A DNA stretch of 21,028 nucleotides from a virus, in the IMG/VR virus record IMGVR_UViG_3300042887_000702, positions 1 through 21,028 of that record. One strand, given 5' to 3'. Position numbers and translations under genes: made by a program. The notes below the pieces were generated by a model. The model worked only from the letters and a program-made list of their open reading frames with translations, had not been told where the DNA came from and ran no database searches. Shown in pieces: positions 11,887 to 19,592 of this stretch. Positions within the stretch are counted from its first letter, which is position 1; every line of letters starts with the position of its first letter.

Positions 11887-12281
11887 TATGGAATAGCCAA
11901 CTTTGTTTCGCGGGTAGTAACAGTTGCTTTGCCGTTTGCCTTGACCATAAATACAACTGGCTGTCCCTTAATCGCTTGAAACATCCAAGTATCTTTTACG
12001 AAAGTTGTGCCACCTTTTTTCAATGGCTTTGTTTCGTAACCTGTCGAATCATTAATGCCAGCAGGATCGCGTACCCAACGAATAGTTAGTTCCGTTGCGC
12101 CACCGACCTTAGGTGAGTCGATGTTTAGATACGCAGACCAGAACGCGCCATACTTACTTGTTTCAGTAGGCACTAACGGCATCTTGCCTGATGCTTCAAT
12201 TACAGTCCAGATACCAGCCTTGAGAACTTGCGTTGCAGGATTAGATTTTGCATCCGACTTGCGGCTAATGTATTGGCTCAC
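11886..12281 (-). CDS. Hypothetical beta-rich protein between lysis genes
   Basis: About 131 residues from a GTG at 12281, which forms a GTGA overlap with the M23 peptidase stop; another GTG at 12293 is possible. After a polar head it is strand-rich throughout: GIWTVIEASGKMPLV, GAFWSAYLNID, ELTIRWVRDPAG, TWMFQAIKGQPVVFMV and GKATVTTRETKLAI. This suggests a beta-sandwich, like carbohydrate-binding or virion decoration domains. Placed between the endolysin and a membrane protein, it could help wall binding or be a virion protein made late. No family is recognised. Confidence 0.65.
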   Translation of the reverse strand: MSQYISRKSDAKSNPATQVLKAGIWTVIEASGKMPLVPTETSKYGAFWSAYLNIDSPKVGGATELTIRWVRDPAGINDSTGYETKPLKKGGTTFVKDTWMFQAIKGQPVVFMVKANGKATVTTRETKLAIP

Positions 12282-12703
12282 GCTTCCAGCCACCTTTTCG
12301 GATTGACGTGCTTACGCGGATTCCAAGTGCGTGTTGAAAGAATCTGAAAATGTAAATGCGGCGCGGTACTGTTCCCTGTATTACCTGACCACCCAACGAG
12401 ATCACCTTTTGCAACTCTCTGACCTACGGCAATTGCAACCTTAGACAAGTGACAGTAACCAGCCCAGAGGCCAGCATCACCATCTTTGAATTTGTCGTTA
12501 TCCACAATGACGTGAATTCCAAATGCAGTTCCCCAACCTTTACGAAACTTGTGTACGCCTGAGTGAACTACAACGCCAGACACAGATGCGTAAACGGGTG
12601 TGCCAACTTCGGCTCTGCCGTCAATCCCTTTATGGATTGTGCCGTTCTTGTATTTAACGCCGTATGGGAATGTCGTATGCCAAGCCTTAAGTGGATAAGC
12701 CAT
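12278..12703 (-). CDS. M23-family metallopeptidase, probable endolysin
   Basis: 141 residues with the LytM fold of zinc endopeptidases that cut peptidoglycan cross-links. Zinc ligands are visible as H24 and D28 (IHKGIDGRAEVGTPV) and H118 of HLHF at 116-119; H85 (YCHLS) is also family-typical. The core strands VYASVSGVVVHSG and GDLVGWSGNTGNSTAPHLHF match well. No signal peptide is present, so release would need the holin-like protein encoded just upstream. The start is a TAATG overlap with that gene. It could alternatively be a virion-associated lysin, but the neighbours favour lysis. Confidence 0.92.
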   Translation of the reverse strand: MAYPLKAWHTTFPYGVKYKNGTIHKGIDGRAEVGTPVYASVSGVVVHSGVHKFRKGWGTAFGIHVIVDNDKFKDGDAGLWAGYCHLSKVAIAVGQRVAKGDLVGWSGNTGNSTAPHLHFQILSTRTWNPRKHVNPKRWLEA

Positions 12704-12918
12704 TATTCATCAACGCCTACATCATTACCAAAGCGCGCATCAGCAGGGTTAAGCCACGACACAAGTACGGGTAGTGACGATGCCAGCGCGATAGCAATTG
12801 CAGGATGCAGGTTTAGATCGTTAGCGTTAAGGATTACCCAACCCAACAAACCTGCGCCGAATGTGCGCAAGAAAGATGCGATAGGGGATGTTGCGAACCA
12901 GAGTTGTAGTTGTTCCAT
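12703..12918 (-). CDS. Holin-like membrane protein
   Basis: 71 residues with two membrane spans: residues 13-30 (IASFLRTFGAGLLGWVIL) and 39-56 (PAIAIALASSLPVLVSWL), joined by a short turn, with an acidic tail (FGNDVGVDE). A two-span small protein placed directly before an M23 endolysin fits a holin that forms membrane lesions for lysis. The endolysin start overlaps its stop. No ribosome-binding site is seen; a TAAACT box stands six bases before the ATG. Holin identity is inferred from context. Confidence 0.75.
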   Translation of the reverse strand: MEQLQLWFATSPIASFLRTFGAGLLGWVILNANDLNLHPAIAIALASSLPVLVSWLNPADARFGNDVGVDE

Positions 12919-12930
12919 AGGAACAGTTTA
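12919..12930 (-). promoter_or_regulatory. Putative leaderless promoter of the lysis genes
   Basis: TAAACT (minus strand, 12925-12930) ends six bases before the holin ATG and overlaps the TAA stop of the preceding gene. No Shine-Dalgarno site is present. The same TANNNT-N6-ATG spacing occurs before the genes starting at 1591 and 2638. No -35 box is evident. Confidence 0.33.
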
Positions 12931-13143
12931 CAGGGCTGCAACTTCATCGGCTGTTAAACCAAGTGCAGCCAACTTAGCAAGTGCAGATTCACGCGCTGCA
13001 ACTTTGGCGTCTGCTTCTGTTTGACGTGCTTCATAGCCTTCTTGAATTGCTACACGTTCAGCAATTTCATCTGCTGTCAGTGGGCGTTCTCTTATTTCAC
13101 CTGTTGCGCCATCAACAATTATTACTTTCAATGTTTCAGCCAT
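12928..13143 (-). CDS. Small helical tail-associated protein, second copy
   Basis: 71 residues. A short strand head (LKVIIVDGATGEIRERPL) leads to TADEIAERVA and a heptad-rich helix ending ARESALAKLAALGLTADEVA. The last 20 or so residues match those of the protein at 13882-14103 almost exactly (ARESALAKLAALGLT-x-DE). Such proteins are often found after phage tail-fibre genes and may be fibre chaperones or small fibre parts. It starts by TAATG overlap with the receptor-binding-like gene before it. Confidence 0.72.
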   Translation of the reverse strand: MAETLKVIIVDGATGEIRERPLTADEIAERVAIQEGYEARQTEADAKVAARESALAKLAALGLTADEVAAL

Positions 13144-13850
13144 TATGAGTTCCTATATCCGTAGACGCGAATCGTGCCTGCAAAGTTTCCAGAACCACTA
13201 AATAAAGTCATTCCGTCATATTGTTTTGTATCTTTTTTAACTCCACCACCAAGTTGCGCACCAGCACCACTTGTTGAATAGTTAGTTGCAGAATTGAAAT
13301 GAATTCTTGTATTAACAGCAAGTTGGGGATTGTATAAATAAATTTGAGTTGCGTTAAATGTTTGATTTAATTCAAAAATGTTTCCATTTCCAGAATACTG
13401 ATTTACTCCAGAACCTGGCGCACTGTAAATAGAAAACACAGCATATTCATAAGTGCTTAAAGAATCATCAGAACCTGATTGGCGTAATCTTAGATATGTA
13501 TTTCCAGTTCCAGAGGTGTTGTCGTACATAACAACGTAATGCTGAAAAGCAGAAGTGAAAACATTGTTTAGTGAAATAGTTGTTGTTGCGCTAAATGTGG
13601 CACTCGCAACCAAAGTCAAACCATAAGGTGTCTGCCACGCTGAACCTGTGTAAGTTTCAATTTGTGGAATAGTTGCAGTACCAGTTGTGCCAATGTAGGT
13701 AGTCATACCTGTTGTAGGTGTAGCAATAGCAGATGAACGTGCAGCAGTTCCTGCAAAGTTCATAACCGTTTGATCCATCAAGTAGTTCTGAACATCACTA
13801 GCCGTAAGAACATCACCAGCGGTGAATACTTTTCTGCCTAAGCCTGCCAT
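13143..13850 (-). CDS. Receptor-binding-like tail protein, second copy
   Basis: 235 residues. The N-terminus (GRKVFTAGDVLTASDVQNYL) and the following MTTYIGTTGTATIPQIETY segment look like the attachment part of actinophage minor tail proteins. Residues from about 80 are strand-rich, Ser/Thr/Gly/Asn-heavy, and include VFTSAFQHYVVMYDN, ending GTIRVYGYRNS. The gene at 14090 has the same C-terminal architecture (VFSSKFNHYRLILNN...GSVRIYGYK), so the two are diverged copies with different N-termini. A jelly-roll-like receptor or sugar-binding domain is likely. AGGAGTAAAACAAA precedes the ATG. Confidence 0.7.
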   Translation of the reverse strand: MAGLGRKVFTAGDVLTASDVQNYLMDQTVMNFAGTAARSSAIATPTTGMTTYIGTTGTATIPQIETYTGSAWQTPYGLTLVASATFSATTTISLNNVFTSAFQHYVVMYDNTSGTGNTYLRLRQSGSDDSLSTYEYAVFSIYSAPGSGVNQYSGNGNIFELNQTFNATQIYLYNPQLAVNTRIHFNSATNYSTSGAGAQLGGGVKKDTKQYDGMTLFSGSGNFAGTIRVYGYRNS

Positions 13851-13881
13851 TTTGTTTTACTCCTAAAGTTCTATTGTTAGT

Positions 13882-14103
13882 TTACAGCGCGTTGATTTCA
13901 TCTTGGGTTAAACCAAGAGCAGCGAGTTTTGCAAGGGCAGATTCACGGGCATCGGCTTTGGCTTGTGCTTCTGCCTTAACTGCCTGATCTTCTAAATCAA
14001 GTTTTTTAAGTTCAGCAATTTCTTGCAAAGTAAGGTTGCGTTCTGTGATCGTATTAGTTGCAGCATCCATTTCAACAACTATTCCGTAATTATTTGTAGC
14101 CAT
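13882..14103 (-). CDS. Small helical tail-associated protein, first copy
   Basis: 73 residues. A strand head (YGIVVEMDAATNTITERNL) is followed by TLQEIAELKKLDLEDQAVKA and a coiled-coil-like tail ending ARESALAKLAALGLTQDEIN, shared with the protein at 12928-13143. Its ATG lies inside the end of the preceding receptor-binding-like gene (14-base overlap). It belongs to the first of two repeated gene pairs. Fibre assembly or trimerisation aid is a plausible but unproven job. Confidence 0.72.
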   Translation of the reverse strand: MATNNYGIVVEMDAATNTITERNLTLQEIAELKKLDLEDQAVKAEAQAKADARESALAKLAALGLTQDEINAL

Positions 14104-14728
14104 AAATTCTCACACTTCCTGCGCCTAAAGTTCCAGATGCAACCGTGATCTTAAATCCATCGGCTGCCGTAGTTGTATCCCATTGTCCCCCACCAATGGT
14201 AATGAAAAGATTTCTAAATCCTGTACCAGTGAAAACTTTTGGCGATGCAGTGCTTGAAGGATTTGTCAAATCTATACTTGAGATCACGCTTGAGCCAGAA
14301 CTTGTATAAACAGGGAACATACTAAAGTTTCCTGTCGTAAGCACATTGTTTCCCCAAGAAGTAGCGTCATCGAATATATGCTTGAACCTGCCAAAATGAT
14401 TACCTGTTAAATCACTACCTGATGCTCTGAAGTTAATTCTAAAAAATGAACTGTCAGCAGTTCCGCCACCTTGATTATTAAGAATCAAACGATAGTGATT
14501 AAATTTACTGCTGAATACATTGTCAATACTTGCGCTAGTTGTACCACTTGCCCACGTAAGAGAATTTACAAATGTTAATCCTTGACCACCGTTAAGCAAG
14601 TAATCTTCAATGGCTTCAATAGCATCATTAGCGTTTGCGTGTTGTGCTGAATGACTAGGGCTATTTAGCGAATCATTAGAAACAGGGTTGGTTAATACAT
14701 CAACGCTAGTTGGAAAGTTTGTTGCCAT
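14090..14728 (-). CDS. Receptor-binding-like tail protein, first copy
   Basis: 212 residues from the ATG at 14728, preceded by AAGGATTCTTG; a TTG at 14731 is less likely. Residues 1-50 (FPTSVDVLTNPVSNDSLNSP then HANANDAIEAIEDYL) are the typical phage fibre head that attaches to the tail. The rest is strand-rich: LTWASGTTSASIDNVFSSKF, then NHYRLILNNQGGG, ending GAGSVRIYGYK. The C-terminal domain is shared with the gene at 13143. It should contact the host surface. It follows the minor tail gene after nine bases. Confidence 0.72.
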   Translation of the reverse strand: MATNFPTSVDVLTNPVSNDSLNSPSHSAQHANANDAIEAIEDYLLNGGQGLTFVNSLTWASGTTSASIDNVFSSKFNHYRLILNNQGGGTADSSFFRINFRASGSDLTGNHFGRFKHIFDDATSWGNNVLTTGNFSMFPVYTSSGSSVISSIDLTNPSSTASPKVFTGTGFRNLFITIGGGQWDTTTAADGFKITVASGTLGAGSVRIYGYK

Positions 14729-14737
14729 CAAGAATCC

Positions 14738-16045
14738 TTAGTATGCAAGAACGTAGCCAAATTGCTCTGACCCATCGTAGTTTATCAGTGCTGCATCGTA
14801 AGCGGTAGTTGCTGAATCGTACACAGGCAACGCTCCACCTAGTCTGCCATAGATCGGATTATCAAGAATCAATGGGAACGCAGATACAGAACCTAGATCA
14901 AAGGTCAGTTCGTGGCGATCTATCCCGATGTTGTTCTTGATTCCTGTAACGATCGCATACTGATTGATCGGCGTTCCGATTTTGTTCGGCGTAAAGATTA
15001 CGTTCACAACATCTACGATCTCGATGTTCAACAGGTTATCAACCTGCGCTGGTGTCTTATCGTGCAGGTTTACGGTAATTGAGTTGATACGCAATTCTGG
15101 TTCGTCATACAAACCAACTAGGTATTCGGCAAGTGCTAATGCTTCCGTGTCGGTAGTTAGTAGTACCCCGTCAATGGAATACGCGGAAACCCCATAAAGG
15201 TTCTGTGATGCTAATGAGTCGGCAACCTGCGGCGTTCCACCTGCCCGTGTAATCGTTACGCGGTTATAAAGATTTTCCGAACCGTAGACAACGCCAATGT
15301 TTGAGTATCCGATTGCATTAGCAGTTGCATCATCTGCGAAAGTAACAGTTGTTGTTAGCGGTGGAATTGTTAAACGGTTCTTAAATGTAACTGCGCCAGA
15401 TCGATCAATAAACAATCTGCCGTTCTCAGTAGTTTCAACAAGTTGTAAATACTGCAACACGTTGGCGTTCTCTGGAACTACGTCTGCCTGCAAAGTTGTT
15501 AATCCAGTTTGAATGTTTCTGTTTGCTATCGGCCAAGCAACTTCTGGTCTGTTAAGGATCGCTGTTACGCGGTCGGAACTTAACTGACTTGTTGCTGTGA
15601 ATGAATCTAGTTCGGCGGCAGATAAACGTAGGAAACCATCAACAGCAGAAACACTTGCAAATGATTTTCCAGAAATGTCGTAGGTCAAATCCCAATCATC
15701 GATGAACCCTGTAAATACACGATCACCATTTGTTTCGATAGCGATTGGTTTGCGTGGCAAAATCTGCGAATAGTAAATGCTTGATGCGTTAAACGGATCA
15801 AAGATGCGCGTGTCATTATGTAAAGTCACAGATGCGTTGCCTGCGGTGTATCGATCTAGTTCACGCGACTTGCCGCGACTTACAGAAACCGATTGCACGA
15901 ACTGAGTCACATCTGTTAATACGTCACCGCCAAGAACGAACGTAGAATTGAGTTTGCCTTTAGTAGTGTCGTTAAGTGTAAAAAGATTTCCACCAGATGC
16001 GGCGAGATCGAAACCAATAAAAACTTTAGTTGTTGGAACAGCCAC
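14738..16045 (-). CDS. Minor tail protein (tail tip/baseplate hub-like)
   Basis: 435 residues starting at a GTG that overlaps the tape-measure stop (TAGTG). Features of tail-tip proteins of siphoviruses are present: VLTDVTQFVQSVSVSRGKSR, then DRYTAGNASVTLHNDTRIFD near residues 65-84, RKPIAIETNGDRVFTGFIDDW around 98-118, and repeated beta-rich domains with AVDGFLRLS and GRLFIDRSGAVTF. Position directly after the tape measure is the usual place for distal tail or hub components. It links the tail tube to the receptor-binding proteins encoded next. Confidence 0.88.
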   Translation of the reverse strand: MAVPTTKVFIGFDLAASGGNLFTLNDTTKGKLNSTFVLGGDVLTDVTQFVQSVSVSRGKSRELDRYTAGNASVTLHNDTRIFDPFNASSIYYSQILPRKPIAIETNGDRVFTGFIDDWDLTYDISGKSFASVSAVDGFLRLSAAELDSFTATSQLSSDRVTAILNRPEVAWPIANRNIQTGLTTLQADVVPENANVLQYLQLVETTENGRLFIDRSGAVTFKNRLTIPPLTTTVTFADDATANAIGYSNIGVVYGSENLYNRVTITRAGGTPQVADSLASQNLYGVSAYSIDGVLLTTDTEALALAEYLVGLYDEPELRINSITVNLHDKTPAQVDNLLNIEIVDVVNVIFTPNKIGTPINQYAIVTGIKNNIGIDRHELTFDLGSVSAFPLILDNPIYGRLGGALPVYDSATTAYDAALINYDGSEQFGYVLAY

Positions 16046-18255
16046 TATGCACTCGCAAAGACTGGTCCACTAACACGTTCGTAACGCTTGATGATATCTA
16101 CAATCTCACGACCGATAGATGCGCCGTCTGCGCCCATACCTGCGTTGACCGTTAAGTTGATTGTCGTACCCATTCCCCCGTTGCGACCTGTAAGTGGCAC
16201 GACTGCTTCTGGTCCAGCCTCGCCGATTAGAGCAAGCGTTGGTCCAGTAACAATTCCACCCTTAGCAAATGCGGGAACTTCGACACCAAGCGATGCGGCC
16301 AAGTCCATAATGTTCTTACGTTCTTTGTCCGTGATCTTTGTTTTGCCTTTTGACTTTTTACCCTTAGCGGCAGCGATAGCGGCATTGACTTGGTTTATTG
16401 CTCCCTGATTAACAAGGCCACCATCTACATTGATTGAGAACCCTGCTGCGGCAATAGCAGCCTTAACTCCCTCAACCATTGCTTGTCCTGCGGTTATGCC
16501 CGCTTGATAGAACTGCGTTGCGCCTGCTTCACCAACTGCATCTGCAACCGATTGAGTCGCGCTGATTAGAGTATTAACTTGATCTACAACAGTTGCGCCA
16601 CCAGCAATAATCTCGTCAGCGATCTTAGTTCCAGCATCCGCACCTGCGGCTAAGACTTGTCCAATAGCAGTTTCAGATAATCCCATTGCTAAAAGTTGTT
16701 TAACCTTAGAACCAAAGTCAGCAGCCTTAGCAGCCTGTGCAACAAGGTTCTCTAAGAATGTTCCAGTTTCGGCGGTAGCAGCAGAACCGAAATCTATGAT
16801 GCCTGTTATTACGCTAACGATGCCAGACTTAAAACTTGCGTAAGCATCTTTTGCTTTATTAAGAATGTCATTGTTACGCGTTAGTTCATCGCCCAACTTT
16901 GCCATTTGAGTCTGAGCAACTTTTCCTGCATTGCTTAATCCCTTAACGGCATCAGCAACCTTGGCTATTTTTCCTGACGTACCTGTTAAATCGGTTTCAG
17001 GAACTGCAACAGCAATTGGCGGTACACGACCAAGTTTCACACGCTTGATTCCAGCGTTCTCTTGTTCATCAGCAGCGCGACTTGCAGCAAGCGCAACGGC
17101 GTTAAGGGTAACAATGTTGCCAGCAATTTTTTGGTTTGCAATGTAAGCCTCATTGCCCATATTTCTAAAGGCTTGAACACCATTCGATTCCATAAAGCGA
17201 ACAGTCTTGTCAGTTTCACCTGCTACAAGTTTCATCTCGATTAACTTGCCGATAACAAGACCAAGACCAACAACCAATAGGCCAACACCTGTGCTTGCTA
17301 ATGCTCCTCGAATAGCAACACCAAGAACACCGAAACCTGCCGCGCCGTACAAAGCAGCGATCCGCATTGCAGTTAATGAAGTTGTGATTGCGGCAATGAT
17401 TGGTGGGGCAACAACTAAAGCAATGGCAGCAATCTTTATACCAACTAATGCAAATACAACATTTTTAATTACGGCAGCCATTCCAGTTAGGCCAGAAATA
17501 GTATTTGCGATTTCTGTTTCAAGTCCCCTAAGTCCACCATTGGCAACGCGTTCGATCGCAGGCATTACATTGTTTAGAAAAGCATCAACAAGATTTGTAA
17601 GAACAGGAATAAGTTTCGCGCCAATAGTTTCTTGTGCTTCCCCTAAACGCTCACGCAAGATTCGTAACTTACCCTCGAATGTATCCGCAGCAACGGCAGC
17701 CTGACCGCCAAACAAAGTGTTCAAGTATTCTTGAACCTTTGCAAAGTCTTTTGATTTTTTAATGTTTTCAGGAATGATAACGCCTAAACGCTGTAACGCC
17801 GTAAACTGCCCGCCCTGTGCTTTTGCTAACGCTAGGGAAATACTTTCAAGATCGCGCCCTGAGCCAGCGGAAACATCAAGACCAAGTTTTAATAATCCTT
17901 GAGCCTTAGTTACGTCACCTGTTGCACGAACTAAAGTTTCTAATGCTGGTCGCAATTGTGTATCTGAAACACCCGTTGCAAATTGTTGAGTTGTAATAAA
18001 TTTCTCGACAGCAGCGGTCTGAGCAGCCGTAGCCTGAGTGACGTTTTGTAAAGTCTTAGCAAGTTTTAATTGTGCTGCCTGATCCGCGGTCGCAGCCCTA
18101 ACCGCATCAGTTCCGAATTTAAGAGTTGCCGCGCCTAGAGCAGCGAAAGCAACAGTTGCGGTTTTACTAACGCCACCTAATCCCTTAAATGCTTTCTGCG
18201 CAGAGTTAACTCCACGGGGATCAAAGGTTGAAAGAATAGGAAAAATTACAGCCAT
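16045..18255 (-). CDS. Tail tape measure protein
   Basis: 736 residues, the largest gene here. Long alanine-rich helices fill the first 240 residues, and a hydrophobic region roughly 255-345 (VVFALVGIKIAAIALVVAPP and GVGLLVVGLGLVIG) could form membrane segments for DNA delivery. The C-terminus has the family stretch FAKGGIVTGPTLALIGEAGP then AVVPL, followed by GREIVDIIKRYE. At about 0.15 nm per residue this predicts a tail near 110 nm, a rough rule. No lysozyme or peptidase motif was seen. The AAAAGGTAGG site precedes the ATG. It follows the gp10-like gene after eight bases. Confidence 0.95.
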   Translation of the reverse strand: MAVIFPILSTFDPRGVNSAQKAFKGLGGVSKTATVAFAALGAATLKFGTDAVRAATADQAAQLKLAKTLQNVTQATAAQTAAVEKFITTQQFATGVSDTQLRPALETLVRATGDVTKAQGLLKLGLDVSAGSGRDLESISLALAKAQGGQFTALQRLGVIIPENIKKSKDFAKVQEYLNTLFGGQAAVAADTFEGKLRILRERLGEAQETIGAKLIPVLTNLVDAFLNNVMPAIERVANGGLRGLETEIANTISGLTGMAAVIKNVVFALVGIKIAAIALVVAPPIIAAITTSLTAMRIAALYGAAGFGVLGVAIRGALASTGVGLLVVGLGLVIGKLIEMKLVAGETDKTVRFMESNGVQAFRNMGNEAYIANQKIAGNIVTLNAVALAASRAADEQENAGIKRVKLGRVPPIAVAVPETDLTGTSGKIAKVADAVKGLSNAGKVAQTQMAKLGDELTRNNDILNKAKDAYASFKSGIVSVITGIIDFGSAATAETGTFLENLVAQAAKAADFGSKVKQLLAMGLSETAIGQVLAAGADAGTKIADEIIAGGATVVDQVNTLISATQSVADAVGEAGATQFYQAGITAGQAMVEGVKAAIAAAGFSINVDGGLVNQGAINQVNAAIAAAKGKKSKGKTKITDKERKNIMDLAASLGVEVPAFAKGGIVTGPTLALIGEAGPEAVVPLTGRNGGMGTTINLTVNAGMGADGASIGREIVDIIKRYERVSGPVFASA

Positions 18256-18263
18256 TTTTTTAC

Positions 18264-18773
18264 CTACCTTTTAAGTTTGCGATTGTATTCTTTTGACAGT
18301 TTTCTAATTGTATCGCGCAGTTGATTCTCAACATAAGGCATTGCGGCCTCAGCAGCGGGATAAACAAACCTGGAGGCACGACTGTATGTATTGTTAAGTT
18401 CACTAATCATTTTTCTACCTGATCGTGTTGACCCGCCAGATTTCCTGCCAGCCATATCTGCGATCTCAAATGCTGCACCGCCAAGGCCTTTACTGCCCGC
18501 AACAATAGAAACTAATTGCGATCCCCTGCGCTGTGCCTTTTTAGAAAAGTTGACTCTGACATTAACCTTTACGCCAGATGCTTTCCATCCAGTACGACCC
18601 ATATGGTTCATTCCACTTAGAGGTGCTTCACGCGGGATGTTTGATCTAACTTTACGAACTACGGGATCAAGCGCAGTTTTCAAATCCTTGCGCGCAGCCT
18701 TAACGATTTCTTTGTCAATGCCGTTCAAGGTAACGACAACTTCGGCTATCCCCGTGACTCTAACGCCTAGCAT
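18264..18773 (-). CDS. HK97 gp10-like neck/tail-completion protein
   Basis: 169 residues. The start (VTGIAEVVVTLNGIDKEIVK then AARKDLKTALDPVVRKVRS) is the strand-helix opening of the gp10 group of tail-completion proteins; the centre is basic (SKKAQRRGSQLVSIVAGSKG) and the end is a long helix (ENQLRDTIRKLSKEYNRKL). It would sit at the head-tail joint or the tail tube end. Its position is unusual, since these genes commonly precede the major tail gene, while here it lies between the chaperone and the tape measure. The ATG overlaps the stop of the frameshifted chaperone (TAATG). Confidence 0.7.
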   Translation of the reverse strand: MLGVRVTGIAEVVVTLNGIDKEIVKAARKDLKTALDPVVRKVRSNIPREAPLSGMNHMGRTGWKASGVKVNVRVNFSKKAQRRGSQLVSIVAGSKGLGGAAFEIADMAGRKSGGSTRSGRKMISELNNTYSRASRFVYPAAEAAMPYVENQLRDTIRKLSKEYNRKLKR

Positions 18774-19173
18774 TATGACCCCTGACTATTTCGCCATCGC
18801 AGGTACATACTCATTGTAAATAACATACGTTCAGATTCTTGCATTAAAACTGATGGAGCAATACCAGTTTCACACGCAAGGTAAGCCAGATACCAATGTT
18901 GAGATGAGTCACCCAACCCAACTATTTTGGGTCTTGGTCACTCGCCTCAATAGTATCTACTTCATCACACCATTCTTCAAATGTCTTTTTTGTTTTGCCT
19001 TGACGTTCTAGCCAATGCCAAGCAAGCCATAACAAGTCTGTGATTCTAAAATCTGTTTCTAAAGATGCAACCGATTTTGTAAACTTGTCCTCGAATGCAA
19101 CAAGGTCACGCGCAGTTGCGCTTACATCCTCGACAGTCTTGTCATTAAAAGTAACGCGCAGGTTGATCTTCAT
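18773..19173 (-). CDS. Tail assembly chaperone, frameshifted long form (G-T type)
   Basis: A -1 slip at CCCAAAA (18925-18931) near the end of the short chaperone would join 83 residues to 50 more, giving 133. The added part continues IVGLGDSSQHWYLAYLACET, then GIAPSVLMQESERMLFTMSM, and ends at a TAA overlapping the next ATG. A run of 50 sense codons after the slip, with the classical extension pattern (a helix, then ESERML-type), supports real use. In lambda-like phages the two forms are made in a fixed ratio and coat the tape measure while the tail tube polymerises. No separate start serves the extension. Confidence 0.85.
18898..18931 (-). other. Programmed -1 frameshift signal: slippery site and stem-loop
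   Basis: The minus-strand heptamer C CCA AAA fits the X XXY YYZ rule in the reading frame and lies directly before the TAG of the short chaperone. Seven bases downstream GTTGGG (18912-18917) can pair with CTCAAC (18898-18903, one G-T pair) around an 8-base loop, at a spacing typical of stimulatory hairpins. Confidence 0.8.
18922..19173 (-). CDS. Tail assembly chaperone, short form (G type)
   Basis: 83 residues. The order, strand head (KINLRVTFNDKTVEDVSATA), ARDLVAFEDKF, then ITDLLWLAWHWLERQGK and FEEWCDEVDTIEASD, is that of actinophage tail assembly chaperones. It lies between the major tail protein and the tape measure, the standard place. It starts with TAATG coupling to the major tail gene. 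The last codons hold the CCCAAAA slip site, so part of the product is extended in the -1 frame. Confidence 0.9.
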   Translation of the reverse strand: MKINLRVTFNDKTVEDVSATARDLVAFEDKFTKSVASLETDFRITDLLWLAWHWLERQGKTKKTFEEWCDEVDTIEASDQDPK

Positions 19174-19580
19174 TAGGCAGTTGCTCTAGTAACTGTGCCA
19201 GATGTAGGCCACGTCACGCTGAATGTTGCAATGTCGCCAACAGATGATGCGTGTGGTGAATATGAATTAACCAAGCAGGCTGCGGTGTATGACGGATTTG
19301 TTGCAGATACGGTTGCGGAAGTTGGAACGATAACAACGGTTGCTACGGTATTGAACAATGGGAACAGAGTTGCATCTACTGATGCTGCTCCGAAGTCTTG
19401 CATAAATTGAAGTGTTACTGAACCTGTTTTCAATCCACCGATACGTTCGCGGAAAGTTCCACCAAATGCGGTTGTTTCCAAATCATCGGATTCTAGTGCT
19501 AGTTCAACACTATTTAAGTTTGTGGAAAAGTTGGTACCATTCACGGTTACTTTGTAATCCGTTGCTGCGAATTTTGGCAT
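19173..19580 (-). CDS. Major tail tube protein
   Basis: 135 residues of strand-rich sequence: YKVTVNGTNFSTNLNSVELA, then ESDDLETTAFGGTFRERIGG and LKTGSVTLQFMQDFG, followed by VATVVIVPTSATVSA and GDIATFSVTWPTSGTVTRA. The D-x-E-T-T-A-FG...GL-x-x-G-S block is characteristic of short siphovirus tube proteins, which stack as hexamers around the tape measure. It has a TAGGAGCAATAAGC ribosome site, matching the need for high expression. The chaperone gene follows by TAATG overlap. Confidence 0.9.
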   Translation of the reverse strand: MPKFAATDYKVTVNGTNFSTNLNSVELALESDDLETTAFGGTFRERIGGLKTGSVTLQFMQDFGAASVDATLFPLFNTVATVVIVPTSATVSATNPSYTAACLVNSYSPHASSVGDIATFSVTWPTSGTVTRATA

Positions 19581-19592
19581 TGCTTATTGCTC

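Noticed and set aside
16931-17704. Several plus-strand open frames opposite the tape measure gene
   Set aside because: They mirror the alanine-rich codons of the tape measure and have no start signals or known motifs.
18922-18931. Sequencing error instead of programmed frameshift at the chaperone stop
   Set aside because: The CCCAAAA site, the standard gene position and the downstream stem-loop together fit the known G-T mechanism better than an error.
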